Source of the DNA: Asanoa siamensis
GTDB taxonomy: Bacteria > Actinomycetota > Actinomycetes > Mycobacteriales > Micromonosporaceae
Assembly: GCF_016862555.1 (NCBI RefSeq)
Contig: NZ_BONE01000017.1
Location: 1 to 64,000, forward strand
Direction: 5' to 3'
Length of the DNA: 64,000 nt
The position numbers were made by a program, and so were the translations under genes. The notes beneath the pieces were generated by a model. The model was given only the letters and a program-made list of their open reading frames with translations. It was not told the origin of the DNA and did no database searches. Numbering within the stretch: position 1 is the first letter of the stretch; every line of letters begins with the position of its first letter. Below, piece after piece: positions 23,854 through 33,885 of this stretch.

Positions 23854-26800
23854 ATGCGCGGGAACCTGGCTGTCGTCGATCTGGTCGAGGCGCCCGGCGC
23901 ACCACTAGCCCCACCCGTCGAGCCGCCGATCGCGCGCACCGGGCCGCCGGCGGCGCTGTACGCCGGCGCAGGCACCCCGCCCGCACGTACCCTCCTGGAC
24001 ATCCTCGCCGAAACCGCCCAGCGGCATCCGTCCGCTCCGGCCCTCGACGACGGTGTCACGCTGCTCACCTACCGCGCCCTCGAAGCCGAGATCGGCGAGT
24101 TGTGCGAGCGGCTCGCCGCGGCCGGGATCGGTGTCGGCGACCGCGTCGGGGTCCGCGTGCCGTCCGGCACCGTCGATCTCTACGTCTCTATCCTCGCGGT
24201 GCTGGCCGCGGGCGCCGCGTACGTGCCGGTCGACGCCGACGACCCGGACGAGCGCGCCGAACTCGTGTTCGCCGAAGCCGACGTGTCCGCCGTCCTCGGA
24301 CCCGACCGCACGCTGACACCGCGCCGCGATCCGCGCGGCGAGGCGCGTCGGCCCGGGCCCGACGACGACGCCTGGATCATCTTCACCTCCGGCTCGACCG
24401 GCCGGCCGAAGGGCGTCGCGGTGACCCACCGCTCCGCGGCCGCGTTCGTCGACGCCGAGGCGCGGCTCTTCCTGACCGACGAGCCGATGGGCCCGGGCGA
24501 CCGGGTGCTCGCCGGCCTGTCGGTCGCGTTCGACGCCTCCTGCGAGGAGATGTGGCTCGCCTGGCGGCACGGCGCCTGCCTCGTCGCCGCGCCGCGCTCG
24601 CTCGTGCGCGCCGGGATGGATCTCGGCTCGTGGCTCGTCGAGCAGCGGATCACCGTGGTGTCCACTGTGCCCACCCTCGCCTCCCTGTGGCCGGCCGAGG
24701 CCCTCGACGACGTGCGGCTGCTCATCTTCGGCGGCGAGGCCTGCCCGCCCGAGCTCGCCGAGCGGCTGGCCGTCGAGGGGCGCGAGGTGTGGAACACGTA
24801 CGGGCCGACCGAGGCCACGGTCGTCGCCTGCGCCGCGCAGCTGACCGGCACGGGTCCGGTCCGCATCGGCCTCCCGCTCGACGGCTGGGAGCTGGCGGTC
24901 ATGGGCCCGTGGGGGCACCCGGCCGCGATGGGCGAGGTCGGCGAGCTCGTCATCGGCGGCGTGGGCCTGGCCCGCTACCTGGACGCCGAGAAGGACGCGG
25001 AGAAGTTCGCCCCGCTGCCGTCGCTGGGCTGGTCGCGCGCGTACCGCAGCGGTGACCTCGTCCGGGCCGAGCCCGAAGGGCTCGTCTTCCTCGGCCGCGG
25101 CGACGAGCAGGTCAAGCTGGGCGGGCGCCGGATCGAGCTCGGCGAGGTCGACGCCGCGCTGCAGGCGCTGCCGGGGGTCGCCGCCGCGGCGGCCGCGGTC
25201 CGCACGACCGGGCACGGCAACCAGCTCCTGGTCGGGTACGTCGTGCCGGCGCCGGACGCCGGGTTCGACCGGACGGCGGCGGTCGACCGGCTGCGCGCCG
25301 CACTGCCCGCCGCGCTGGTGCCGCTGATCGCCGTGGTCGACGGCCTGCCCACCCGCACCTCGGGCAAGGTGGACCGCGCCGCGCTGCCGTGGCCGCTGCC
25401 GGAGCTGGATGCCCCGCAGGCCGGCGAGGAGCTGGAGGGCACGCAGGGCTGGCTGGCCGAGTGCTGGGGCGACATCCTCGGCGTCCCGCCCACCGGCCCC
25501 GACGACGACTTCTTCGCCTCGGGCGGCTCGAGCCTGAGCGCCGCGCAGCTCGTCACGCTGCTGCGCGGCCGTTACCCGAGCGCGTCGGTCAACGACGTGT
25601 ACCAGCACCCGACGCTGCGGGCGCTGGCGCGCCGGCTCGACGAGTTCGAGGCCGCCGAGGCCGCCACGCGCGTCGTGCTCCCGACGCCGCGGCGCACGGG
25701 CATCGCCCAGACCGTCCTGATGCTCCCGCTGCTCGGCGTCGTCGGGCTGCGCTGGGTCGTGGTGCTGGCCGCCGTCAACAACGTCGGCGCCTTCCCCTGG
25801 GCGCCCACCGTGTCCTGGTGGTGGGTGCTGGCCGGCTGGCTGCTGCTGATCAGTCCCCCGGGCCGGATCGCGCTCGCGGCCGGCGGCGCCCGCCTGCTGC
25901 TGCGCGGCCTGCGGCCCGGCAGCTACCCGCGCGGCGGCGCTGTCCACATGCGACTGTGGGCCGCCGAACGGCTGGCGGCGTCGAGCGGCGCGACCAACCT
26001 CGCCGGCGTCTGGATCACCTGGTACGCCCGCGCCCTCGGCGCGAAGATCGCGGCGGGCGTCGACCTGCACTCCCTGCCACCCGTGACCGGCATGCTCCGC
26101 ATCGGTCAGGGCGCGGCGGTCGAGCCCGAGGTGGACCTCTCCGGGCACTGGGTCGACGGTGACGTGGTGCACGTCGGGCGGATCCGGATCGGGGCCGGCG
26201 CGACGGTCGGTGCGCGCAGCACGCTGCTGCCCGGCGCGCGGATCGGCAAGCGGGCCGAGATCGCACCCGGGTCGGGCGTGGTCGGCTCGGTGCCCGCGGC
26301 GGAACGGTGGGCCGGTGTCCCCGCGAGCCGCTCCGGCCGGGCGGCCCGCCGCTGGCCGCAGGAGCGCCCCGGGCGGGCGGCGCGGTGGACCCTCGCGTAC
26401 GGGCTGACCTCGCTCGTGCTCGGCTTCCTCCCCGCGATCGCGGCCGTTCCGGCGCTGCTGGTGCTCGGCTGGTTCGTGCGCGACGCCGCCACGCTGCCGG
26501 CCGCCCTCGGCCAGGCGCTGCTCGGTGTGCCGCTCGCGACCGTCGCGGCGATGACCGCGTACGCGCTGCTGATCCTGGTGTTCGTGCGGGCGCTCAGCGT
26601 CGGCCTGCGGGCCGGTCACCACCCCGTGCACGGGCGGGTCGCGTGGCAGGCGTGGGCGACCGAGCGGCTCATGAGCCTGGCCCGGGTGGGCCTGTTCCCG
26701 CTCTACGCGAGCCTGTTCACGCCCGTCTGGCTGCGCGCGCTCGGCATGCGGGTCGGCCGCCGGGTCGAGGCGTCGACGGTCCTCGCGGTGCCGGCGATGA

Positions 26801-27783
26801 CCACCGTCGGCGACGGCGCGTTCCTCGCCGACGACACCATGGTCGCCTCCTACGAGCTGGGCGGTGGCTGGCTGCGGCTCGGCGCCGCCCGCGTCGGCAA
26901 GCGGGCGTTCCTCGGCAACTCGGGCATGACCGCACCTGGCCGGGCCGTGCCGAACCGCGGACTCGTCGGCGTGCTGTCGGCGACCCCGAAGAAGGCCAAG
27001 GCGGGCAGCTCCTACCTCGGCATGCCGCCGATGCGGGTGCCGCGCGCCGTGGACGAGGGCGACCAGAGCCGGACGTTCGACCCGCCGAACCGCCTGATGC
27101 TCGCGCGCGCCGCCGTCGAGCTGTGCCGGGTCGTCCCGGTCATGTGCGCGGTGGCGCTGGCCGTCCTCACCCTCGCGGCGTTCGAGGCCCTCGCCAACGG
27201 GTACGGGTACGCCGCCGCGCTGGTCGCGGGCGGTCCGCTGCTGCTCGCCGCCGGCCTCGTCGCCTGCCTGGTCACCGCCGGCGCGAAGTGGCTGCTGGTC
27301 GGGGCGTTCCGGGCCGGCGAGCGCCCGCTGTGGAGCAGCTTCGTCTGGCGCAACGAGCTCGCCGACACGTTCGTCGAGGTGCTGGCGGTGCCGTGGCTCG
27401 CCGGCTCGGTCGGCGGCACCCCGCTGATGAGCCTGTGGCTGCGGGCCCTCGGCGCGCGGATCGGGCGGGGCGTCTGGTGCGAGAGCTACTGGCTGCCGGA
27501 GACCGACCTGATCCGCATCGGCGACGGCGCGACCGTCAACCGCGGGTGTGTCGTGCAGACCCACCTGTTCCATGATCGGATCATGCGCATGGACCAGGTG
27601 ACTCTCGAGGAGGGCGCCACGCTCGGCCCGCACGGGATCGTGCTGCCCGGCGCGGCGGTGGGGGCACACGCCACGGTCGGACCGGCGTCGCTGGTCATGC
27701 GCGGCGAGACCGTGCCGGGCGGCGGCCGGTGGCTGGGCAACCCGATCGCGGCGTGGCCGGCGGACCGGACCCGCCGCGGGTGA
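23854..27783 (+). CDS. Pls/PosA-like single-module NRPS (A-PCP-membrane domain), candidate poly-lysine-type synthetase
   Basis: A 1309-residue protein. Residues about 40-520 are an adenylation domain (IIFTSGSTGRPKG; NTYGPTEATVV; SGKVDR). The carrier domain follows with phosphopantetheine Ser560 in GGSSLSAAQ. There is no condensation or thioesterase domain; instead the rest contains about six hydrophobic segments and three left-handed beta-helix-like segments, which is the layout of epsilon-poly-L-lysine synthetase (Pls) and relatives. By alignment to the GrsA pocket I read the specificity residues as D-A-E-S-I-G-T-V-V-K, one change from the lysine code as I remember it. It probably activates lysine or another basic amino acid and links it into an isopeptide homopolymer at the membrane. 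Its stop overlaps the M1 peptidase start. Confidence 0.88.
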   Translation: MRGNLAVVDLVEAPGAPLAPPVEPPIARTGPPAALYAGAGTPPARTLLDILAETAQRHPSAPALDDGVTLLTYRALEAEIGELCERLAAAGIGVGDRVGVRVPSGTVDLYVSILAVLAAGAAYVPVDADDPDERAELVFAEADVSAVLGPDRTLTPRRDPRGEARRPGPDDDAWIIFTSGSTGRPKGVAVTHRSAAAFVDAEARLFLTDEPMGPGDRVLAGLSVAFDASCEEMWLAWRHGACLVAAPRSLVRAGMDLGSWLVEQRITVVSTVPTLASLWPAEALDDVRLLIFGGEACPPELAERLAVEGREVWNTYGPTEATVVACAAQLTGTGPVRIGLPLDGWELAVMGPWGHPAAMGEVGELVIGGVGLARYLDAEKDAEKFAPLPSLGWSRAYRSGDLVRAEPEGLVFLGRGDEQVKLGGRRIELGEVDAALQALPGVAAAAAAVRTTGHGNQLLVGYVVPAPDAGFDRTAAVDRLRAALPAALVPLIAVVDGLPTRTSGKVDRAALPWPLPELDAPQAGEELEGTQGWLAECWGDILGVPPTGPDDDFFASGGSSLSAAQLVTLLRGRYPSASVNDVYQHPTLRALARRLDEFEAAEAATRVVLPTPRRTGIAQTVLMLPLLGVVGLRWVVVLAAVNNVGAFPWAPTVSWWWVLAGWLLLISPPGRIALAAGGARLLLRGLRPGSYPRGGAVHMRLWAAERLAASSGATNLAGVWITWYARALGAKIAAGVDLHSLPPVTGMLRIGQGAAVEPEVDLSGHWVDGDVVHVGRIRIGAGATVGARSTLLPGARIGKRAEIAPGSGVVGSVPAAERWAGVPASRSGRAARRWPQERPGRAARWTLAYGLTSLVLGFLPAIAAVPALLVLGWFVRDAATLPAALGQALLGVPLATVAAMTAYALLILVFVRALSVGLRAGHHPVHGRVAWQAWATERLMSLARVGLFPLYASLFTPVWLRALGMRVGRRVEASTVLAVPAMTTVGDGAFLADDTMVASYELGGGWLRLGAARVGKRAFLGNSGMTAPGRAVPNRGLVGVLSATPKKAKAGSSYLGMPPMRVPRAVDEGDQSRTFDPPNRLMLARAAVELCRVVPVMCAVALAVLTLAAFEALANGYGYAAALVAGGPLLLAAGLVACLVTAGAKWLLVGAFRAGERPLWSSFVWRNELADTFVEVLAVPWLAGSVGGTPLMSLWLRALGARIGRGVWCESYWLPETDLIRIGDGATVNRGCVVQTHLFHDRIMRMDQVTLEEGATLGPHGIVLPGAAVGAHATVGPASLVMRGETVPGGGRWLGNPIAAWPADRTRRG

Positions 27784-29081
27784 ACGCCAAGGCGGAGCCG
27801 TACCTCGCGAGGCACGGCAACACCGGCTACCGGACGACGCACTACGACCTCGACCTGGACTACCGGGTCGGTCCCGCCCGGCTCGCCGGCCGCGCGACGA
27901 TCTCCGCCGTCGCCGACCGTACGCTCCCGGAGATCAGCCTTGATCTCGGCATCTTCCGCGTCGACCAGGTGCTGGTCGACGGCGTGGCGGCCCGGCACAG
28001 CCACCGTGCCGGCAAGCTGCGGATCCGTCCGGCCCGGCCCCTGCCGGCCGGTGCGCCGTTCACGGTCACGGTGCGCTACGCGGGCACGCCCAAGCCGATC
28101 CCCAGTCGCTGGGGCGACCTCGGGTGGGAGCGGCTCGACGACGGCGCGCTGGTCGCGAGCCAGCCGACGGGCGCGCCGTCCTGGTTCCCGTGCAACGACC
28201 ACCCGGCCGACAAAGCCAGTTATCGGATCGCGGTGACGGCACAGGCGCGGCACACCGTCGTCGCCAACGGGCGCCTCGCGTCACGCGAGACCCGGGCCAA
28301 CAGAACCACCTGGGTGTACGAGCAGCCGGCGCCGATGCCCACCTACCTCGCCACCGTCCAGATCGGACGGTACGCCCTGGTCGACCTCGCCGCCGGCCCG
28401 GTGCCGCAGCGCGCGGCCGTGCCGCCGCGGCTGGTCAGCCCGATGGCGCACGACTTCGCCCGACAGCCGGAGATGATGACGACCTTCGCGCGCGTCTTCG
28501 GGCCGTACCCGTTCGGCGAGTACGCCGTCGTCGTGGTCGACGAGGAGCTCGAGGTGCCGGTCGAGGCGCACGGACTGTCGATCTTCGGCGCCAACCACGT
28601 CGACGGGCGCCGCGGGTCCGAGCGCCTCGTCGCCCACGAACTCGCGCACCAGTGGTTCGGCAACAGCCTGACCGTGGCCGACTGGCGCCACATCTGGCTG
28701 AACGAGGGCTTCGCGAAGTACGCGGAGTGGCTCTGGTCGGAGCTGTCCGGCGGTGAGCCGGCCCGGGTGCACGCGGCCCGGTCGCGGCGCCTGCTGGTCG
28801 GCCTCCCGCAGGACCTGCGGGTGGCCGACCCGGGGGAACGGCGCATGTTCGACGACCGGGTCTACCAGCGCGGCGCCCTGACCCTGCACGCCCTGCGCCT
28901 GGCGATGGGCGACGCGACGTTCTTCGCGCTGGTACGGGACTGGTCGCGCACCCACCAGCACGGCACGGTGACCACGGAGGCGTTCACGACGATGGCGCGC
29001 CGCCACACGGCCGTGCCGCTCGACGCACTGTTCACCGCGTGGCTGTACGAACCGACCCTGCCGCCGGCGAATCCGTCCTGA
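27780..29081 (+). CDS. M1-family zinc aminopeptidase, coupled to the NRPS
   Basis: A 433-residue metallopeptidase with HELAHQWFGNS (His286, Glu287, His290) and the third ligand Glu309 in WLNEGF, the HExxH-18-E motif of M1. The usual GAMEN exopeptidase motif is replaced by a degenerate EAHGLSIFG. GTG 27780 overlaps the NRPS stop by 4 bases; the longer frame would run into the NRPS gene. In epsilon-poly-lysine producers the polymer-degrading aminopeptidase is, as I recall, an M1-type zinc enzyme, so the pair suggests polymer turnover or self-protection. No signal peptide is evident. The function is inferred from family and position. Confidence 0.88.
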   Translation: MNAKAEPYLARHGNTGYRTTHYDLDLDYRVGPARLAGRATISAVADRTLPEISLDLGIFRVDQVLVDGVAARHSHRAGKLRIRPARPLPAGAPFTVTVRYAGTPKPIPSRWGDLGWERLDDGALVASQPTGAPSWFPCNDHPADKASYRIAVTAQARHTVVANGRLASRETRANRTTWVYEQPAPMPTYLATVQIGRYALVDLAAGPVPQRAAVPPRLVSPMAHDFARQPEMMTTFARVFGPYPFGEYAVVVVDEELEVPVEAHGLSIFGANHVDGRRGSERLVAHELAHQWFGNSLTVADWRHIWLNEGFAKYAEWLWSELSGGEPARVHAARSRRLLVGLPQDLRVADPGERRMFDDRVYQRGALTLHALRLAMGDATFFALVRDWSRTHQHGTVTTEAFTTMARRHTAVPLDALFTAWLYEPTLPPANPS

Positions 29082-29169
29082 GGGAGTCAGCCTCGATCAC
29101 GCCGACGGCTGACGCGCCGGGCCCGGTGCTACGGTGGTTGCGGTTGACGGACAAGCAGGGAGACGAGAC

Positions 29170-29199
29170 ATGGTGGGTGACGACGACATCTCCGGGTGA
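29170..29199 (+). CDS. Possible 9-residue leader peptide before ABC-F genes
   Basis: ATG at 29170 with GGGAG 7 bases upstream opens a MVGDDDISG reading frame that stops at 29199. A candidate promoter (CTGACG 29109-29114, TACGGT 29130-29135) lies before it and a hairpin after it. Leader peptides that sense stalled ribosomes are known before antibiotic-resistance ABC-F genes; the assignment is tentative. Confidence 0.35.
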   Translation: MVGDDDISG

Positions 29200-29215
29200 G
29201 ACCGGACATGTGACC

Positions 29216-29253
29216 GGCCACCGGCCGCGCCTGTGAGCGCGATCGCCGTGGCC
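29216..29253 (+). promoter_or_regulatory. Candidate attenuator hairpin upstream of ABC-F genes
   Basis: GGCCAC (29216-29221) pairs with GTGGCC (29248-29253), and inside it GCGC pairs with GCGC around CTGTGA. A pyrimidine-rich CTTTCGTCGTTTC follows, as in an imperfect intrinsic terminator. It lies between the short reading frame at 29170 and the ABC-F start, so it could be opened by ribosome stalling. Confidence 0.45.
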
Positions 29254-29333
29254 CTTTCGTCGTTTCTCGAGGCCATGTCCCCCTGTCGGGCGGCCAGCGT
29301 CCGCCTGCCCTCACATCCGAGGTTGCTTCTCCG

Positions 29334-30959
29334 ATGTCCGATGCGTTCATCGTCTGCTCGAACCTGACCTTCTCCTGGCCGGACGACACACCGGTCTTCC
29401 AGAACCTGTCCTGCACCATCGGTGGCGGCCGCACCGGGCTGGTCGCGCCGAACGGTGCCGGAAAGAGCACATTGCTCAAGCTGATCGCCGGCGAGTACCG
29501 GCCCAGCGCCGGGTCCGTCTCGGTCCAGGGCGTGCTCGGCTACCTTCCGCAGAGCCTGCCCCTGGTCGGTGACCTGACCGTGGCCGAGGTCCTCGAGATC
29601 GCTCCGCTGATCCGGGCGCTGCACGCCATCGAGTCCGGCGACGCCGCCGAGGAGCACTTCACCACGATCGGCAACGACTGGGACATCGAGGAGCGGACCC
29701 GCGCCCAGCTCGACCGGCTGGGCCTGCGCGACCTCGCCTTCGACCGGCGGCTGCACACGCTCAGCGGCGGCCAGGTCGTCTCGCTCGGCCTGGCGGCGCA
29801 GCTGTTGAAGCGGCCCGACGTCCTGCTGCTGGACGAGCCGACCAACAACCTCGACCTCGCGGCCCGGCACCAGCTCTACGACGTGCTGGAGCAGTGGAAC
29901 GGCTGCCTGCTGCTGGTCAGCCACGACCGGGCGCTGCTCGACCGGATGGACCGCATCGCCGAGCTCGACCGCGGCGAGGTCCGGCTCTTCGGCGGGAACT
30001 TCACCGCGTACGAGGCGTCGGTGCGGGCCGCGCAGGAGGTGGCGGAGAAGAACGTCCGCAACGCCGAGCAGGAGCTCAAGCGCGAGAAGCGGGAGATGCA
30101 GGAGGCCCGCGAGCGGGCGGCGCGGCGGGCCAGCAACGCCTCCCGCAACCTCAAGAACGCCGGCCTGCCGAAGATCTTCGCCGGCACCATGAAGCGGGAC
30201 GCGCAGGAGTCCGCGGGCAAGGCGAACGAGACGCACTCCGCGCGCGTCAACGAGGCCAGGGCGCGGCTCGACGAGGCGGGGCGGGCGCTGCGCAACGAGC
30301 AGAAGTTGTCGTTGGAGCTGCCCGACACGAACGTGCCGGCCGGCCGCACGCTGGTCACCGGTGCGGGCCTGCGGGTGCGGTCGCTGTTCGCCGGCGACGG
30401 CGTCGACCTGACGATCCGCGGGCCGGAACGGATCGCCCTGCTCGGCCCCAACGGCGCCGGCAAGTCCACCCTGCTCCGTCTGGTCAGCGGCGATCTGGCG
30501 CCCGAGGGCGGCCAGGTCAAGCGCGCCGACGGCCGCGTCGCGTACCTGTCGCAGCGGTTGGACCTGCTGGATCTCGACCGCACCGTGGCCGAGAACCTGG
30601 CCGCGTTCGCGCCGCGGACCCCGGACGCGCAGCGGATGAACCTGCTCGCCCGCTTCCTGTTCCGCGGTCCCCGCGCCCACCTGCCGGTCGGCGTGCTCTC
30701 CGGCGGCGAGCGGCTGCGCGCCACCCTGGCCTGCGTGCTCGGTGCCGAGCCGGCGCCGCACCTGCTGCTGCTCGACGAGCCGACCAACAACCTCGACCTG
30801 GTCAGCGTGGGCCAGTTGGAGAGCGCACTGCACGCGTACGAGGGCGCGCTGCTGGTGGTCAGCCACGACGAACGGTTCCTCACGGAGATCAAGGTCGACC
30901 GCTGGCTCCGGCTCTCCGACGGGCGCCTGCTGGAGACCGGCGCACCGGACGTCGACTGA
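29334..30959 (+). CDS. ABC-F family ATPase (ribosome-associated), first of tandem pair
   Basis: A 541-residue soluble protein with two ABC domains and no membrane segment. Walker A motifs are PNGAGKST near residue 39 and GPNGAGKST near 365; signatures are TLSGGQVVSLGL and LSGGERLRATLA; both Walker B boxes end in DEPTNNLDL. The linker between domains (about 220-320) is long, charged and helical (EKNVRNAEQELKREKREMQE), as in ABC-F proteins that insert into the ribosomal E site. Such proteins relieve ribosomes stalled by antibiotics or adjust translation. The 252-base leader with a possible leader peptide and attenuator fits drug-inducible expression. The exact drug class cannot be predicted. 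Confidence 0.9.
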   Translation: MSDAFIVCSNLTFSWPDDTPVFQNLSCTIGGGRTGLVAPNGAGKSTLLKLIAGEYRPSAGSVSVQGVLGYLPQSLPLVGDLTVAEVLEIAPLIRALHAIESGDAAEEHFTTIGNDWDIEERTRAQLDRLGLRDLAFDRRLHTLSGGQVVSLGLAAQLLKRPDVLLLDEPTNNLDLAARHQLYDVLEQWNGCLLLVSHDRALLDRMDRIAELDRGEVRLFGGNFTAYEASVRAAQEVAEKNVRNAEQELKREKREMQEARERAARRASNASRNLKNAGLPKIFAGTMKRDAQESAGKANETHSARVNEARARLDEAGRALRNEQKLSLELPDTNVPAGRTLVTGAGLRVRSLFAGDGVDLTIRGPERIALLGPNGAGKSTLLRLVSGDLAPEGGQVKRADGRVAYLSQRLDLLDLDRTVAENLAAFAPRTPDAQRMNLLARFLFRGPRAHLPVGVLSGGERLRATLACVLGAEPAPHLLLLDEPTNNLDLVSVGQLESALHAYEGALLVVSHDERFLTEIKVDRWLRLSDGRLLETGAPDVD

Positions 30960-30961
30960 CC

Positions 30962-32599
<1,638 letters not shown>

Positions 32600-32602
32600 C
32601 GC

Positions 32603-33862
32603 CTAGCCCACGTAGAGCCAGGCGTGCTCCACGAAGCCCTTCTCCGGCAGCTCGACGGTCATGGCGGTGAACTCGTCGCAGCGCGGGCGTTCCTCGGCGT
32701 GGACGAAGACGTCGCGGTAGAGCACGTCCGGCACGCCGAGCACGAAGTCGGCCCGCGGATGCGCGTGGAGGGCGGCGCGCAGCGGCGGGCTGTCCAGGAT
32801 GCGGTGCACGGCGATCGGTGCGTTGCCGATCCAGCCGTTGGCACCCTCCTTGACCAGTCCACGATGGAGTGCGACCCGGATGCGCATCCGGTCGTCGGCG
32901 TGCGCGTTGAGCGCACGCAGCCCGCGATCCAGCTCGGCCAGCAGCCGCGGGATGACCGCCGACTCGTCGATGCCGACCGGCAGCACGGTGAACTGGCCGT
33001 CGCCCTGCGGCTGGGGTCGCACGGCACCGTCGGCGATCCCCGCGGCCCGCCGCGCGCGGCCGAGCAGCGCGACGATGTCGGCCTGGATCCGTTCGGTGGC
33101 CGCGTTCCGGCGGCGGCTGTAGCCCACGACGTCGGCGGCCATGCACAGCCGCACCGCCGCCGCGTCGGCCGGTGCGGGCGCCGGCGCTCCCAGGCCGCAG
33201 GGCTCGGCGAACGCGACGTGCTCCCGGGCGCTCGTCACCCGTCCCCGCCGGGCGGCCACCTCGACCTGGACGCCGATCGTCCCGGCGACCTGCCGCGCGC
33301 CGGCCGGCAGGGCCAGCACCGCGTGCATGCCGTAGTGGCGCGGGAGCAGCAGATCGCCCCGCGGGTCCTCGTGGACCCAGGCGAACCGGGACGTCTGCAC
33401 GCCGGCGACCCAGGCGCGGGGCGCGCGCTCCCGCCCGGCGAGCCGGCGGAGCCAACCGGGCCGTCGCTCCGCCGCGGCGATCGTCCGGGTCGCCACCGCG
33501 GTCGCGGGCGTCGCCTCGTAGGTCACGCCGAGCGTGTCGGCGTCCGCGTCGACCCGTACGGCCATGGCCTCCGGTTCCGTGAGCGCGACCTCGAACCGCG
33601 CCGAGACGTACCGGTCCCCGTCGGGTAGGCGTTCCAGGTCGAACGCGAAGAGGACGCCGACGTGCTGCTCGCCGCTCACCTCGGCCCGCAGCCGCAGCGG
33701 TGGGGGCAGGTCGTCCGCCGCGATCGGATAGACGAGCGGCCGCCCGCAGCGCACGCCGCCGACCGGGGTGGTGCCGACGTCACCCCGCGCCCGCAGCGCC
33801 ACGAGCTGCCGGCGCTCCAGCAGGTCGGCGTCGCCCAGGTCGTCGATCGGACCGATGGTCAT
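32603..33862 (-). CDS. Class III nucleotidyl-cyclase-like protein
   Basis: A 419-residue protein. The C-terminal half (from about residue 236) resembles the class III adenylate/guanylate cyclase fold: MAADVVGYSRR carries a possible first metal aspartate (Asp244), PQGDGQFTVLP the GDG turn with Asp288, and RMRIRVALHRGLV the next strand and helix. The N-terminal 235 residues are beta-rich and unrecognised. Whether it makes a cyclic nucleotide is open, but both metal aspartates are present. It lies 23 bases after a CRP-like gene, and the gap carries the island's start-site motif ending exactly at this ATG, which supports the start. A cyclase beside a cyclic-nucleotide-binding regulator suggests a signalling pair. 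Confidence 0.65.
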   Translation of the reverse strand: MTIGPIDDLGDADLLERRQLVALRARGDVGTTPVGGVRCGRPLVYPIAADDLPPPLRLRAEVSGEQHVGVLFAFDLERLPDGDRYVSARFEVALTEPEAMAVRVDADADTLGVTYEATPATAVATRTIAAAERRPGWLRRLAGRERAPRAWVAGVQTSRFAWVHEDPRGDLLLPRHYGMHAVLALPAGARQVAGTIGVQVEVAARRGRVTSAREHVAFAEPCGLGAPAPAPADAAAVRLCMAADVVGYSRRRNAATERIQADIVALLGRARRAAGIADGAVRPQPQGDGQFTVLPVGIDESAVIPRLLAELDRGLRALNAHADDRMRIRVALHRGLVKEGANGWIGNAPIAVHRILDSPPLRAALHAHPRADFVLGVPDVLYRDVFVHAEERPRCDEFTAMTVELPEKGFVEHAWLYVG

Positions 33863-33881
33863 GCCCGGTTCTGACGGACAG
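33863..33881 (-). promoter_or_regulatory. Island start-site motif, copy 1 (cyclase-like gene)
   Basis: Minus strand CTGTCCGTCAGAACCGGGC directly followed by the ATG of the cyclase-like gene. It is nearly identical to the sequence abutting the caspase start (40690-40708). The position fits a promoter for a leaderless transcript or an operator at the start site. Confidence 0.6.
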
Positions 33882-33885
33882 CCGG

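Noticed and set aside
23905-27669. 1254-residue open frame on the minus strand
   Set aside because: It is antisense to the NRPS-like gene, has low-complexity Arg/Gly/Ala/His composition and no motif; long antisense frames are expected at this GC content.
23854-27783. Siderophore or lipopeptide NRPS
   Set aside because: There is no condensation, thioesterase or tailoring domain and no accessory biosynthetic genes; the membrane-bound Pls layout fits better.
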